From: Mesorhizobium prunaredense
Lineage (GTDB): Bacteria; Pseudomonadota; Alphaproteobacteria; Rhizobiales; Rhizobiaceae
Assembly (NCBI RefSeq): GCF_900156895.1
Contig: NZ_FTPD01000010.1
Coordinates: forward strand, 1 to 64,000
Length of the DNA stretch: 64,000 nucleotides
Direction: 5' to 3'
Under the pieces are notes generated by a model. It did no database searches. It worked only from the letters and a program-made list of their open reading frames with translations, and was not told where the DNA came from. Both the position numbers and the translations under genes were made by a program. Positions 8,563 to 18,090 of the stretch are shown here, one piece after another (the stretch's first letter is position 1; each line of letters begins with the position of its first letter).

Positions 8563-9789
8563 CTATTCACCAGCGGTGGGAAACGGTGAGATCGACCAAC
8601 TGATTAAATTGGCGCCTCGCTCCAGTATCGCCGCAGTCCGACTTTGGCTTGGTGAAGCGGCGATCACATGTCCGATACAGTCTCGGGAATCGCCTTTTCT
8701 GACGAGCGGAGTCCCAGGTCCAACATACAATTCCACCTCGACAACACCTGGTACAGCAGCCGCCTGATTGTCGCCACTGATCCAATCCAGGATACCATCG
8801 CGATCGGCGATCAGGAACCGCGCGCCCGCAGAATGCGAATGCCTTTTGCGCAAATCCCACTCCTCACCAATGACAAGTTTGATGTGTTCGGTAACGAGAT
8901 CGACACCGTAAGCCCGCTGAACCAGCCGAGAACTGGGTCCACCCGCAAGCCGCGGATTGACTTCAATGACGACTGGCCCGCGCTTCGTCCAACGGGCTTC
9001 AACCAAGGATGGCCCCCAGCCAAGGCCGAGAGCCTGCACAGAGCCCAACGAAACATCGATTATGCGCTCATTCTCGTCATCGGTCAGTGGGGCCGGATGG
9101 ATGAACTCACGATAGACGAAATGCGGTAGGAGGCCGCACTCAGCGGCACAAGTACCGATTGCTTCATTTCCCATTATGTCAGTACTATAGAGTGGGCCTT
9201 GTGCGAATTCTTCGACAAGTATCCGCGGTGAAGACCTCAATTTGTGCTTGTCGGCCAACAGGTAGGCTGTATGCTCGGCCAACTCGTCGACATTGCGGCA
9301 CAATCGCACGCCGATGCTGTCAATACCTACGACTGGTTTAAGGATTACCGGCAGCCCGATGTCCGCGGCAGCGCGTTCAACCTCCACCGCATTCGCTGCC
9401 AAGTGATAAGAAGGGATTGGAAGGCCGGCGTCCGCGAGGAGTTGACGTTGAGTAAATTTGTCGCAGCATCGTTCTATCGATGCGGGGTTTGGTCCCGGTA
9501 GATCGAAATGGCGGCAGAGCTTGCCAACCGTTGCATAGACCGACTCGAGGGCGGACGTAATGCCAGCAATGTCGTAGCTCTCACGAAGCCGGGAACATTC
9601 GCGGATCAGCGCGTCGAGACTGTCTGTGTCGACACGGATTGCCTCGGATCCTTCCGCCACGAGATAGTGGTACCGAGATGGATCACTCGACAGCGTAATC
9701 GGATTAAGACCAAGATGCCGGGCCGCCTGGACGTATCGCAGGCCATCCCCCCGTGTTCCTTCGACTAGGATGAGCGCTCTTCTTTTCAT
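8563..9789 (-). CDS. ATP-grasp carboxylate-amine ligase family protein
   Basis: A 408-residue protein from the ATG at 9789, preceded by GGAGAG at a 10-base distance; the open frame extends further upstream but without a ribosome site. The N-terminal part (MKRRALILVEGTRGDGLRY) is a Rossmann-like pre-ATP-grasp fold. The ATP-grasp core follows: KFTQRQLLADAGLPIPSYHL, GLPVILKPVVGIDSIGVRL and ILVEEFAQGPLYS, then VVIEVNPRLAGGPS with the metal ligands. Related enzymes join a carboxylate to an amine with ATP, for example in dipeptide or amino-acid-derived natural products; the substrate here is unknown. It faces the ddl-like/racemase genes and may belong with them functionally. No NifA/sigma-54 pair is visible before it. 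Confidence 0.8.
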   Translation of the reverse strand: MKRRALILVEGTRGDGLRYVQAARHLGLNPITLSSDPSRYHYLVAEGSEAIRVDTDSLDALIRECSRLRESYDIAGITSALESVYATVGKLCRHFDLPGPNPASIERCCDKFTQRQLLADAGLPIPSYHLAANAVEVERAAADIGLPVILKPVVGIDSIGVRLCRNVDELAEHTAYLLADKHKLRSSPRILVEEFAQGPLYSTDIMGNEAIGTCAAECGLLPHFVYREFIHPAPLTDDENERIIDVSLGSVQALGLGWGPSLVEARWTKRGPVVIEVNPRLAGGPSSRLVQRAYGVDLVTEHIKLVIGEEWDLRKRHSHSAGARFLIADRDGILDWISGDNQAAAVPGVVEVELYVGPGTPLVRKGDSRDCIGHVIAASPSQSRTAAILERGANLISWSISPFPTAGE

Positions 9790-10084
9790 TAGCAGTGACT
9801 CTCCGTTGCGTGTTGTGCGCAGTGCCAAGTAAATCGGCATCAGCTTTCTTGGCATGATTTCTGACTGTATCATTGTCAGCGATTTGCGATTGTGAAGATT
9901 CTGCAAATTTGTTTTGAAGTACCGTCGGGTTGTCGCCCGCAGCGCCTACTCGCGAGCTCGGCGGTTCTGGCTGATTTGAGGGAAGCGGCGTATCGAGGCG
10001 GATGAGACCTGCAAGGATCGTGTCCCGCTGCGTGGTGTAGCTGGCGGCATTGGTCGCCGTGCTCTCCGGCATGGGCCGGGCTGA
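9790..10084. other. Spacer upstream of the ATP-grasp gene
   Basis: A 295-bp stretch carrying only the Shine-Dalgarno of the ATP-grasp gene. A minus-strand open frame covering most of it has no recognisable motif and overlaps the ATP-grasp start. Confidence 0.3.
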
Positions 10085-10312
10085 TCAGCGCGCGACGGGT
10101 GGCAGGCTGATCGGGGGATCATCGCTCATCTGGCTGATCGTTTCCAGGGTCATATATCTGACCCGCTGCACTGCCCATTCATCGTTCTGTTCGAGCAAGA
10201 GTGCGCCGACGAGGCGCACGATCGCATCATCGTTCGGGAAGATTCCGACGACCTCGGTGCGCCCCTTAATCTCGCCGTTGAGACGCTCGATCGGATTGGT
10301 AACCGGTATGAT
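10085..10312 (-). pseudogene. IS256-family (mutator) transposase C-terminal fragment
   Basis: The minus strand reads TNPIERLNGEIKGRTEVVGI, FPNDDAIVRLVGALLLEQND and EWAVQRVRYMTLETI. This is the conserved C-terminus of an IS256 transposase (the NxxERLNxEIxRRT box). The rest of the gene is missing. Confidence 0.8.
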
Positions 10313-10536
10313 CATGACGGTGCCATCCGATCCCCGCTGGAAATGATCGCTTTTCGGCGTATGGTGCGGACCATCCGGGACAGGGGCACCGGGAGCACGC
10401 CAAGGCCGATCTATTCGATGAGCTGCGAGCCCGCGTTAGTAGCTGGCCGCCCCTGCGACCTGCCCGGTTGCGCCGAGAGCACGGATCCGTAGGTGTCGCG
10501 TCGCCCGCCGGCTCCCGACTGTTTGAGGAGCAGCCG

Positions 10537-11105
10537 ATGAGACGCGTGATTGGAATGGACATCCACCGCACCTTTGCGGAGGTGGTGGTTTGGGAAGACG
10601 GCCGGCTGCGCCATCACGGACGGGTCGACATGACCCGCTCGGGACTGGAAGGGTTCGGCCGCAGTTTGCGACGGACGGATGAGGTTGTCGTCCAGGCGAC
10701 GGGCAACGCTATGGCGGTGGTTCGGGTTCTGTCGCCCTATGTCGGCCGGGTGATTATGGCCAACCCGATGCAGGTCGCCCATACCAGTATCAAGACCGAC
10801 AAGATCGATGCGGGGTTCTGGCGCAGCTCCATGCCAGCGGCTTTCTGCCGGAGGTCTGGGTTCCCCATGAGCGGACTGAGCGGCTTTGCCGCTTCGTCGC
10901 GCGGCGCAACCAGGTCGTGCGGCATCGCACGCGAGTGAAGAACGAGGTGCATGGCAGCCTGCAGGCGCACCTCGTGCCGAAGTGCCCGCATGCCGATCTG
11001 TTCAACCGTCGGGTCGCGCCTGGCTCGAGCATCCGCGAGATCGACCGCCTGGCCGAGGATCTGGCTGACCTCGATCAGGAGATAGCCCGGGAAGCTGTTG
11101 ATGTG
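10537..11105 (+). pseudogene. IS110-family transposase N-terminal fragment, frameshifted
   Basis: From ATG 10537: MRRVIGMDIHRTFAEVVVWE contains the first catalytic Asp of the DEDD transposase. TSIKTDKIDAG follows, with its Asp. A shift near 10815 leads to VLAQLHASGFLPEVWVPHER and then RHRTRVKNEVHGSLQAHLVP. Similarity fades near 11105. A second IS110-type piece lies 200 bp downstream. Confidence 0.75.
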
Positions 11106-11309
11106 TGCAAGTCCGGCGGCTTCAGACGATCACCTGTGAATCGGCGTGCAAAATTGGACGCCGATCGGGGTCAGTTTCGGAAGCCGTTTGACACCCTCAA
11201 ACACCGGGCAGCCGTTTGCACGGCTATGGCAGTCTCGGCCTGATTGTACCGGCCAAGCTCCTGGCCATCCTAGGCTGCAGCTCTTGCCGGCGTCGCACCG
11301 CATCCAAAT

Positions 11310-11541
11310 GACAGCGGCCAAAAAACACGGCTACCGCAAAATCCGCGGTGGCGGGCCTGATGTCAGAACCGCGCTCTTCAAGCCCGCTCTGCGCGCAACT
11401 GCCGGAAAAAGCGAGTTCGCAGCCTTCTACAAACGCCTCATCGCCAACGGCAAAAAGCCAATGGTGGCAATCGCTGCCGTCATGCGAAAGATCGTCGTCA
11501 CCTTGAACGCGAGGCTAAGAGATGCTTCGATTCCTCAGAGT
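11310..11541 (+). pseudogene. IS110-family transposase C-terminal fragment
   Basis: The frame reads AAKKHGYRKIRGGGPDVRTA, FYKRLIANGKKPMVAIAAVM and RKIVVTLNARLRDA. This is the helix-hairpin-helix end of IS110-type transposases. It could be the tail of the fragment at 10537 with the middle deleted. Confidence 0.7.
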
Positions 11542-12046
11542 TGATGACGGAGAAAGAAGTACTCTCGACGTATGCTCGCCGAGTGATAGACCTTGTTGAT
11601 AGAAGGCGCTCCGGCAGGAGCTGCCAAGGCCGTGGCCGCGGTCACCATGTGGAATGGGATTGAGCGCACCTTTGGTCAGTTCAAGGCATGCCGATGCCTG
11701 CCCGCAACAAGCCTGATTGAAGGAAGAGCACCCCGTCGGGGCCCGCGATGTCGGCGTCGTCGCCGTTGTCGATGCTGAGATACAGCACCACTTCCGGATT
11801 TCCAAGCAACACCATATCCGAAGTGAGAGCGGCTGTCCGGTAGCGTAGTCGGCGAGAAAACGCCGATTTCCAGCGTCCAGGAGCGCTATTTCGCGCTAAG
11901 GCGCCTCATTGACGCTATTATATTCCGGTGGCGAGCGACTTTGGTGGTTCTCAAACCTTGCGCTGCGCGGTTGGGTCTGACGTTCAAAGAAATAGGTCGT
12001 CATCTCTATCGACAAACCGGCGAAATACAAAAGGGAGGGTTTAACA
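11542..12046. other. Leader region of the ABC transporter operon
   Basis: No gene could be supported. The minus strand around 11720-11830 shows a short coding-like stretch (LLGNPEVVLYLSIDNGDDAD), probably the remnant of an unidentified protein. The last 150 bp must hold the transporter promoter. Directly before the start at 12047 is a strong ribosome site (AGGGAGG, 12032-12038). Confidence 0.35.
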
Positions 12047-13705
12047 GTGGACAAGTGGCGTTTTAGCCGCCGTACGGCTCTGAAAGCGATGCTGGCAGGA
12101 TCAGCTGCACCGTGGGTGATGAACTCTCAGGCTTTCGCCTCGTCGTGCGATGACCATATCGTACGCGTTGGCGCGATTACCGCGCCCGACACTTTAAATC
12201 CGTTCGCCTCATATGGCAGCTTCTGGCCGCTGGTTTACACTTATGACTTCCTGGTCGGCGTCGACGCCCAGCGTCATGCTGAGCGGAAAGGATTTGCCAA
12301 GGAGTGGTCGGTTGCCGACGATAACGTCACCTGGACATTCAAGATATGGCCCGGCATGAAGTGGTCTGACGGCCATCCCGCCACGGCCAACGATGCTGCG
12401 TTCACCTACAACTATTTGCGCGACTCCATAGGAAAGCCGGATGAATTGAACGTCGGATTCAACAGCATTGGCGGATTGGGAAATGTTGAGTCCATCAAGG
12501 CGCTCGATGACGAGACTTTGCAAATTGTGACTAAGTCCCCCACCCGCTGGCCAATCGATAACACCGTATTTATGGTTCCCGAGCACATCTGGAAGGATGT
12601 CTCCTACGCCGATGCCCGCGGTAACTTCCGCAACGATCCACCGCTGGTGGGCACGGGGCCGATGATTGTCCAGGAATTTCAGCAGGGCCAGTTTGCCCGC
12701 CTCTCGCCGAACCCGAACTTCCGCTCGGGGCAGCCGAAGACGGCCGGCATGGTATTCAATTTCTTCAATACGGCCGATCCGATCGCGCAAAGTCTGAAGA
12801 GCGGTAATCTTGACTTTGGCTTTAGCCTCACGGCTTCCCAGTGGGCTAATCTGGCGAAGGAGTCTGCCATCGAGGTTGGTGAAGTCCGCATTGAGCAGCG
12901 AGACTATTTGGCCTTCAACACCGCCTCGGGGGACGGTGCAGCTAGTACCAAGGCCCTTCAAGATCCGGCGTTTCGCGATGCGATAGGCTACGCAATCGAT
13001 CAGAAGACTATAGTTGAGCGAGCCTACCAAGGGCACGCCGATCCCGGCGCGGGGCTGGTTATGCCAGTAGTGGCAGATGCCTACTCGGGCCTGAGCGAAG
13101 TCAGGCGCCACTTCGATCTGGAAGAGGCAGCCCACCGACTCGATTCTGCGGGCTACCGGGACACGAATGGTGATGGCATCCGAGAGGATAATGAGGGAAA
13201 GAGCTTCCAGCTCCAACTGATCACCGGAACCTATTCGGGAAATATCGAGATGCCGATCGCGGCCGTACAGCTTATTGCTGGCTGGTTGGGACAAATTGGC
13301 ATCCCCGTATCCGTAACGCAACTCGAGTCCGGCGCGCTCGATGCGCGTACGGCACCGCCGTTAAAGGGCGGCGGAGGCTGGGATCTGCTCGTTACAGGGT
13401 GGTGGGGATTGCCCAGCCCCAGCGCGTTACTTCAAATCGGAAAGACTGGGGACCGTGTCAATAAAGCTCATTGGAGCAATGAGAAGTTCGATCAACTTGC
13501 CGCTAAGCTCGATGTGACTGTCGATCCAAAGAAGAGCCAGGAGTTGGTCGACCAGGCCGCGCGCATTGTTTACGCTGACGCGCCCTACATTGTGCTATGT
13601 TACCCCATGTTGCTCGAAGCTTATCGCAAGGATTGCTTCGCCGGCTGGGGGGAGGACCTATCGACGTGGAGTTACTATCCCTTTGATCGCCTGAAGCCGG
13701 TTTGA
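12047..13705 (+). CDS. ABC transporter substrate-binding protein (peptide/opine family 5), Tat-exported
   Basis: A 552-residue periplasmic solute receptor of the DppA/OppA class. Start is the GTG at 12047, eight bases after AGGGAGG. The leader has a twin-arginine motif (SRRTALKAML) and an Ala-rich cleavage region near residue 31. Family hallmarks are DTLNPFASYGS, the lobe motif EWSVADDNVTWTFKI and KWSDGHPATANDAAFTYNYL. It is the first gene of a five-gene operon with two permeases and two ATPases. The ligand cannot be read from sequence; the family takes di- and oligopeptides, opines and some cationic compounds. Downstream genes (aldehyde dehydrogenase, aminotransferase) suggest an amine or omega-amino-acid source. 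Confidence 0.92.
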   Translation: MDKWRFSRRTALKAMLAGSAAPWVMNSQAFASSCDDHIVRVGAITAPDTLNPFASYGSFWPLVYTYDFLVGVDAQRHAERKGFAKEWSVADDNVTWTFKIWPGMKWSDGHPATANDAAFTYNYLRDSIGKPDELNVGFNSIGGLGNVESIKALDDETLQIVTKSPTRWPIDNTVFMVPEHIWKDVSYADARGNFRNDPPLVGTGPMIVQEFQQGQFARLSPNPNFRSGQPKTAGMVFNFFNTADPIAQSLKSGNLDFGFSLTASQWANLAKESAIEVGEVRIEQRDYLAFNTASGDGAASTKALQDPAFRDAIGYAIDQKTIVERAYQGHADPGAGLVMPVVADAYSGLSEVRRHFDLEEAAHRLDSAGYRDTNGDGIREDNEGKSFQLQLITGTYSGNIEMPIAAVQLIAGWLGQIGIPVSVTQLESGALDARTAPPLKGGGGWDLLVTGWWGLPSPSALLQIGKTGDRVNKAHWSNEKFDQLAAKLDVTVDPKKSQELVDQAARIVYADAPYIVLCYPMLLEAYRKDCFAGWGEDLSTWSYYPFDRLKPV

Positions 13706-13732
13706 GATGATCTTCATGGAAGGCGAGGCGAG

Positions 13733-14707
13733 ATGAGCCGGCGCATCGGGAGCATTCTCATCAGGGCCATCATAACCCTCCTGATGGTGGCGGTGCTGAA
13801 CTTCGTCCTGTTCCGGGTCATTCCCGGCGACCCCGCAGCGCTTCTGCTTGGCGGGGCTCGCACCAGCGTGAGCGCTGAGCAGATCGAGGTGCAGCGTCAG
13901 AACTGGGGGCTCGACAGGCCGCTGTTCCCGGACCAGGTACTCGACTACTTGTCGTCAACGCTCCGCGGGGATTTTGGCTACAGCTTCAAGTTCAGGGGGA
14001 GGCATGTTGCTGACCTGATTGTGGAGCGGTTGCCGGCCACCATTGTCCTGGTTGGGCTAGCCCAATTTATCGCCATCATATGCGGTGTCATGCTTGGCCT
14101 GTATGCGGGTTGGCGCAGAGGAGGAGCCGGCGACAATATCGCCACTGGAGCATCTCTGGCGCTCTATTCTACGCCGGCCTTTTGGCTCGGCATGATCCTG
14201 GTGGTGATCTTTAGTACGGCATTGGGCTGGGTTCCGGGTTATGGCGCACATTCGCCAGGCGCAATTGCGGGTTCGCTTGATTGGTTGCTCGACTACTTGC
14301 GGCATCTGGCGCTTCCGGTCACCGCGGTGGCTCTTGGACTAGTCGGCCAATACGTCGTGGTCGCTCGCGCTGCAATGAGCGACGTCGTCACCGAGGATTA
14401 CATGGTGACCGCACGGGCCAAGGGGCTGACGGGCGGACAGATGCTGATGCGTCATGCATTTCGCAATGCAATGCTACCGGTCGTAACGTTGATTACGCTC
14501 AATCTTGGCTACGTAGTGGCAGGTGCCATCACCGTCGAAGCCGTCTTTGCGTGGCCGGGCATCGGCGGCCTCACGGTAGAGGCTCTCAATGCCCGGGACT
14601 ATCCTGTCCTTCAAGGCATATTCCTGTTGCTTGGCGCTTCGATTGTCGTCGCCAACCTCGCGGCTGACCTTGCCTACGGCCTTCTTGATCCGAGGGTCCG
14701 ACAATGA
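13733..14707 (+). CDS. ABC transporter permease, DppB type
   Basis: A 324-residue inner-membrane subunit with six predicted membrane helices. The start MSRRIGSILIRAIITLLMV and the short VLFRVIPGDPAALLLGG segment are typical of DppB/OppB proteins. The ATPase-contact EAA loop appears as VTEDYMVTARAKGLTGGQ, followed by the NAMLPVVTL motif. It starts 27 bp after the binding protein and ends overlapping the next permease by four bases (ATGA), so it is translationally coupled. Confidence 0.92.
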   Translation: MSRRIGSILIRAIITLLMVAVLNFVLFRVIPGDPAALLLGGARTSVSAEQIEVQRQNWGLDRPLFPDQVLDYLSSTLRGDFGYSFKFRGRHVADLIVERLPATIVLVGLAQFIAIICGVMLGLYAGWRRGGAGDNIATGASLALYSTPAFWLGMILVVIFSTALGWVPGYGAHSPGAIAGSLDWLLDYLRHLALPVTAVALGLVGQYVVVARAAMSDVVTEDYMVTARAKGLTGGQMLMRHAFRNAMLPVVTLITLNLGYVVAGAITVEAVFAWPGIGGLTVEALNARDYPVLQGIFLLLGASIVVANLAADLAYGLLDPRVRQ

Positions 14708-15633
14708 GTGAAAGTATAATTCGGTATTCTGGACGCCAGGCGCGTGCAATCAAAACATTTCTAGGCCGCTTTCTTGGCTACGGCGGTGCTCAGGTGGGCC
14801 TCGTATGCCTGGCATTCTTTATCGTGGTGGCAGCGGTCCCCGATATTCTGGTGGGGCCGCTTCAGACTGCGATCAATGCAACCGGGGAATTCCTCGCGCC
14901 CCCATCAAGCCAGCATGTGTTGGGGACGGACGAGGTGGGGCGAGACGTGCTCAATCTGGTCGTTCACGGTGCCCGTATCTCGCTCACGATTGCACTCCTG
15001 GCGACTGTTATCAGCCTCGTCGTCGGGACTACGATAGGGATGACGGCTGGCTATTACGGTGGCGTGGTTGACGTCTGGCTGATGCGCTTCACGGACTTCT
15101 TTTTTGTCATGCCGTCGTTCGTGCTGGCGCTGGTCATCACACCCGTGGTTGTCGAGGTGATCGGGCGGGGCCAGGAAATTCTCGGCTTCCGTCCTTCTCT
15201 TTTCGTGATTCTTGTCGTTATCGGCATGACAAGCTGGGCTTTCGTTGCACGTATCGTTCGCAGCCAGACACTGTCGCTTAAGGAGCGAACATTCATCGAT
15301 CGTGCGCGGGTTGTGGGTAGCAGCAATTTCAGCATCATGGTGCGGCACATCCTGCCTAATCTCGTGCCGCAAATCGCAGCGAATGGGGCGCTGGTTGTCG
15401 CCGGCGCAATCTTTGTCGAGACGTCGCTCTCGTTCCTCGGGCTTGGCGATCCGTTGCAGCCTTCTTGGGGCACATTGCTTTCGCTCGCTCAACGTGCTGG
15501 CGCGGCCAGTGCAGGAGCCTGGTGGTACCTCGGTGCACCCGGCGCATGCGTACTCACGGTCTCCCTTAGCTTCGTCCTGATTGGCAATGCCCTCGACGAC
15601 ACGTTCAATCCACGGCGGCGCGTGATCCCATGA
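14704..15633 (+). CDS. ABC transporter permease, DppC type
   Basis: A 309-residue partner permease. SSQHVLGTDEVGRDVLNLVV is the DppC signature (LGTDxxGRDxL). The EAA loop reads LKERTFIDRARVVGSSNFSI, and the C-terminus has LSFLGLGDPLQPSWGTLL. Start and stop overlap both neighbours by ATGA. It forms the heterodimeric channel with the preceding permease. Confidence 0.92.
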   Translation: MSESIIRYSGRQARAIKTFLGRFLGYGGAQVGLVCLAFFIVVAAVPDILVGPLQTAINATGEFLAPPSSQHVLGTDEVGRDVLNLVVHGARISLTIALLATVISLVVGTTIGMTAGYYGGVVDVWLMRFTDFFFVMPSFVLALVITPVVVEVIGRGQEILGFRPSLFVILVVIGMTSWAFVARIVRSQTLSLKERTFIDRARVVGSSNFSIMVRHILPNLVPQIAANGALVVAGAIFVETSLSFLGLGDPLQPSWGTLLSLAQRAGAASAGAWWYLGAPGACVLTVSLSFVLIGNALDDTFNPRRRVIP

Positions 15634-16637
15634 TAGACTCCTCCCACCATAAGGCGTCGCTTTTGGAAGTCGACGGTCTTTCTATCGACTATGGGCTCAA
15701 GGGCATTTCATCGCGTGCAATCGACGGAGTAAGCTTCGCGCTCCGGGCCGGAGAGGCCGTTGGCCTTGTCGGAGAATCCGGCAGCGGCAAGACCACGACC
15801 GCAATGGCGATCGCGGGTCTGCTATCACCCAATGCGCGGGTCAGCAGCGGCGAGGTACGTTATCGCGGCAACCGACTGCCGATCGACGATGATGCGGCGA
15901 TGCGGCCACACCGCTGGACCGAAACGTCCGTAGTCTTCCAGGGCGCGATGAACGCGCTTAATCCCGTTCACCGCATCGTCAAGCAAATTGCCGAGCCATG
16001 CATGCTCAAGCTCGGTATGTCGCGGGGCGAGGCGACCGGGCGGGCAAGAGAGCTGCTGGAACTGGTCGGCATTCCAGCGGATCGCGGCGCCGCCTATCCG
16101 CACGAATTGTCAGGCGGCATGCGACAAAGGGTGATGATTGCGATGGCGCTCGCGTGTCGCCCCTCGATCGTCATCGGAGATGAGCCGACCACGGCGCTCG
16201 ACGTCATCACGCAGGCTCAGATCCTTAAACTGCTAGGTGAGTTGCGATCGCAGCTCAATCTTGCCCTGATCTTGATCACCCACGATCTTTCTGTGGTGGC
16301 TGAGTGTTGTGATCGGGTAATGATCATGTATGCGGGCCGGATCGTCGAGGACGGCGCCGTCTCTGAGATCTTCGCCAAACCTAAGCACCCATACACAAGA
16401 CTGCTGATAGACGCGATTCCGAACCCGGCGAACGGCAAAAAGATGATCCGGCCGATACCCGGTGATCCTCCCAACCTGTTGACTCGACCCTCGGGCTGCG
16501 TCTTCCATCCGCGTTGCCCGTCGGCTATCGGGATTTGCGCAACCGAAGTCCCCAGCCTCGAGAAGTGCGGGCAGGGACGCGTCGCCTGTCACCTTCACCG
16601 GTCTTCGCAACAAGACAGGGTCTCAGTCCATGCCTGA
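15630..16637 (+). CDS. ABC transporter ATPase, DppD type
   Basis: A 335-residue cytoplasmic ATPase: Walker [11 protein letters not shown], signature [15 protein letters not shown], Walker [12 protein letters not shown] and switch His in [11 protein letters not shown]. The C-terminal oligopeptide/dipeptide extension carries [15 protein letters not shown], the cysteine-containing tail of DppD/OppD proteins. The start overlaps the permease stop. Confidence 0.92.
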   Translation: MIDSSHHKASLLEVDGLSIDYGLKGISSRAIDGVSFALRAGEAVGLVGESGSGKTTTAMAIAGLLSPNARVSSGEVRYRGNRLPIDDDAAMRPHRWTETSVVFQGAMNALNPVHRIVKQIAEPCMLKLGMSRGEATGRARELLELVGIPADRGAAYPHELSGGMRQRVMIAMALACRPSIVIGDEPTTALDVITQAQILKLLGELRSQLNLALILITHDLSVVAECCDRVMIMYAGRIVEDGAVSEIFAKPKHPYTRLLIDAIPNPANGKKMIRPIPGDPPNLLTRPSGCVFHPRCPSAIGICATEVPSLEKCGQGRVACHLHRSSQQDRVSVHA

Positions 16638-17631
16638 CACTGCCAATATTCTGCAGCTTGAAAGCCTGCAGGTCCATTTCCCTATCCAAGGCGGGCTGTT
16701 CGACCGTGTCCTGGGCCGACCTGCCGGCGCCGTGCGTGCGGTAGACGGGATCGACCTGAGCGTCGGACGGGGTGAGATCGTCGCCCTCGTAGGCGAATCG
16801 GGAAGCGGCAAGACGACGGTCGGCCGCGTTATCACCAAGCTTGCCCAGCCGACCGGCGGCAAAATGCTGTTCGAAGGCCGCGACATGACGTCAGTTCAAA
16901 GGGCCTCGGCCCTGCGTCCTTACCGGCACCGCGTCCAGATGATCTTCCAGGACGCTTATCAGGCGCTCAATCCGCGGCATACAATCTTCGATATCGTGGC
17001 GGAACCGTTGCGCTCGCTGCGGCTGGTCGACAACCGGAAACAGCTCGCCGACCGTGTGAGCGAAGCGCTTGCGTCCGCCGGGCTCAATCCTCCCGGCGAT
17101 TTCTTCGCCCGCTTCCCACACGAACTGTCTGGCGGTCAGCGCCAGCGTGTCGTGATTGCCGGAGCGCTTGCCGTGAAACCGGAGCTCATCGTCGCCGACG
17201 AACCTGTGTCTATGCTCGACGTGTCAATACGCGCGCAGATTCTTCAGGTTTTGGTCGACCTTCGCCACAAGCACAACATGGCTCTCCTATTCATCACCCA
17301 CGATCTTCCGCTCGCTTGGTTGATCGCCGACAGGATTGCCGTCTTGTATCTTGGAAAATTGGTCGAGATCGGTAGCGCCGACGAGATCACATTCCAGCCA
17401 CGCCATCCCTATACCGTCGCCTTGCTTAACGCCACCCCGCAGATGGGGGGCGATGCAGGTCGCGCCGAGGTGCCGGCTCTACAGGGCGAGGTTCCAAGCG
17501 CCGCCCGTGTGCCGAAAGGCTGTCGGTTCCATCCGCGTTGCCCGTTGGCCTTCGATCGCTGTCGTCAAGAAGAACCACCACCTATCGAGGTCGGGCCAAA
17601 GCACTTGGCTGCCTGCTGGCTCGCGAATTAG
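16630..17631 (+). CDS. ABC transporter ATPase, DppF type
   Basis: A 333-residue second ATPase: Walker [13 protein letters not shown], signature LSGGQRQRVVIAGALA, Walker B IVADEPVSMLD and switch His in LLFITHDLPLAW. The tail again has GCRFHPRCPLAFDRC. It overlaps the preceding ATPase by eight bases and closes the transporter operon. Confidence 0.92.
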   Translation: MPDTANILQLESLQVHFPIQGGLFDRVLGRPAGAVRAVDGIDLSVGRGEIVALVGESGSGKTTVGRVITKLAQPTGGKMLFEGRDMTSVQRASALRPYRHRVQMIFQDAYQALNPRHTIFDIVAEPLRSLRLVDNRKQLADRVSEALASAGLNPPGDFFARFPHELSGGQRQRVVIAGALAVKPELIVADEPVSMLDVSIRAQILQVLVDLRHKHNMALLFITHDLPLAWLIADRIAVLYLGKLVEIGSADEITFQPRHPYTVALLNATPQMGGDAGRAEVPALQGEVPSAARVPKGCRFHPRCPLAFDRCRQEEPPPIEVGPKHLAACWLAN

Positions 17632-18090
17632 GCGTGTTCGAGGCTTGTGATGCGTGTCAATAGACGTCGGGCGACTGACAGAGTTGAGAGAGCAGCGGGC
17701 AAGAGGAACAGATCGCAGATAACATCGAGGCCGGGAACTTGGAGTACGGTGAATATTGCCTACGGCATCGTTCCAGGCTTCCCGATGCGAGCGCGGCAAG
17801 ACCGCAGTGTAATGCTGTCGACGCAGCTCCACATTTAGGGTGACCTGAGACCCTGTTTGAGGGCGCATTGGTCAGCCACGGCTCCGAAAAGGGCTTAGGC
17901 ACGTTGAAACCAAGTGCCAGTTGCCACCGCCCCTCCCTAATAGCCTGGCCGTCCCAATCTGTATTCGAGATGGGTTTGGTCGACATTCCATATTTGACCG
18001 GGCGGGACCACCGAGATGACACTGGTGGAGGCGAGCCCATGGTCGGGATATCCGCTGACATCGCACTGAATTCGACAAGCGGAGCACACC
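17632..18090. other. Spacer between transporter and aldehyde dehydrogenase
   Basis: About 460 bp without a recognisable gene. Open frames on both strands lack family motifs. It probably contains the promoter of the dehydrogenase-fumarase pair. Confidence 0.35.

Noticed and set aside
9704-10072. 122-codon minus-strand open frame before the ATP-grasp gene
   Set aside because: No recognisable domain, overlaps the ATP-grasp start in another phase.
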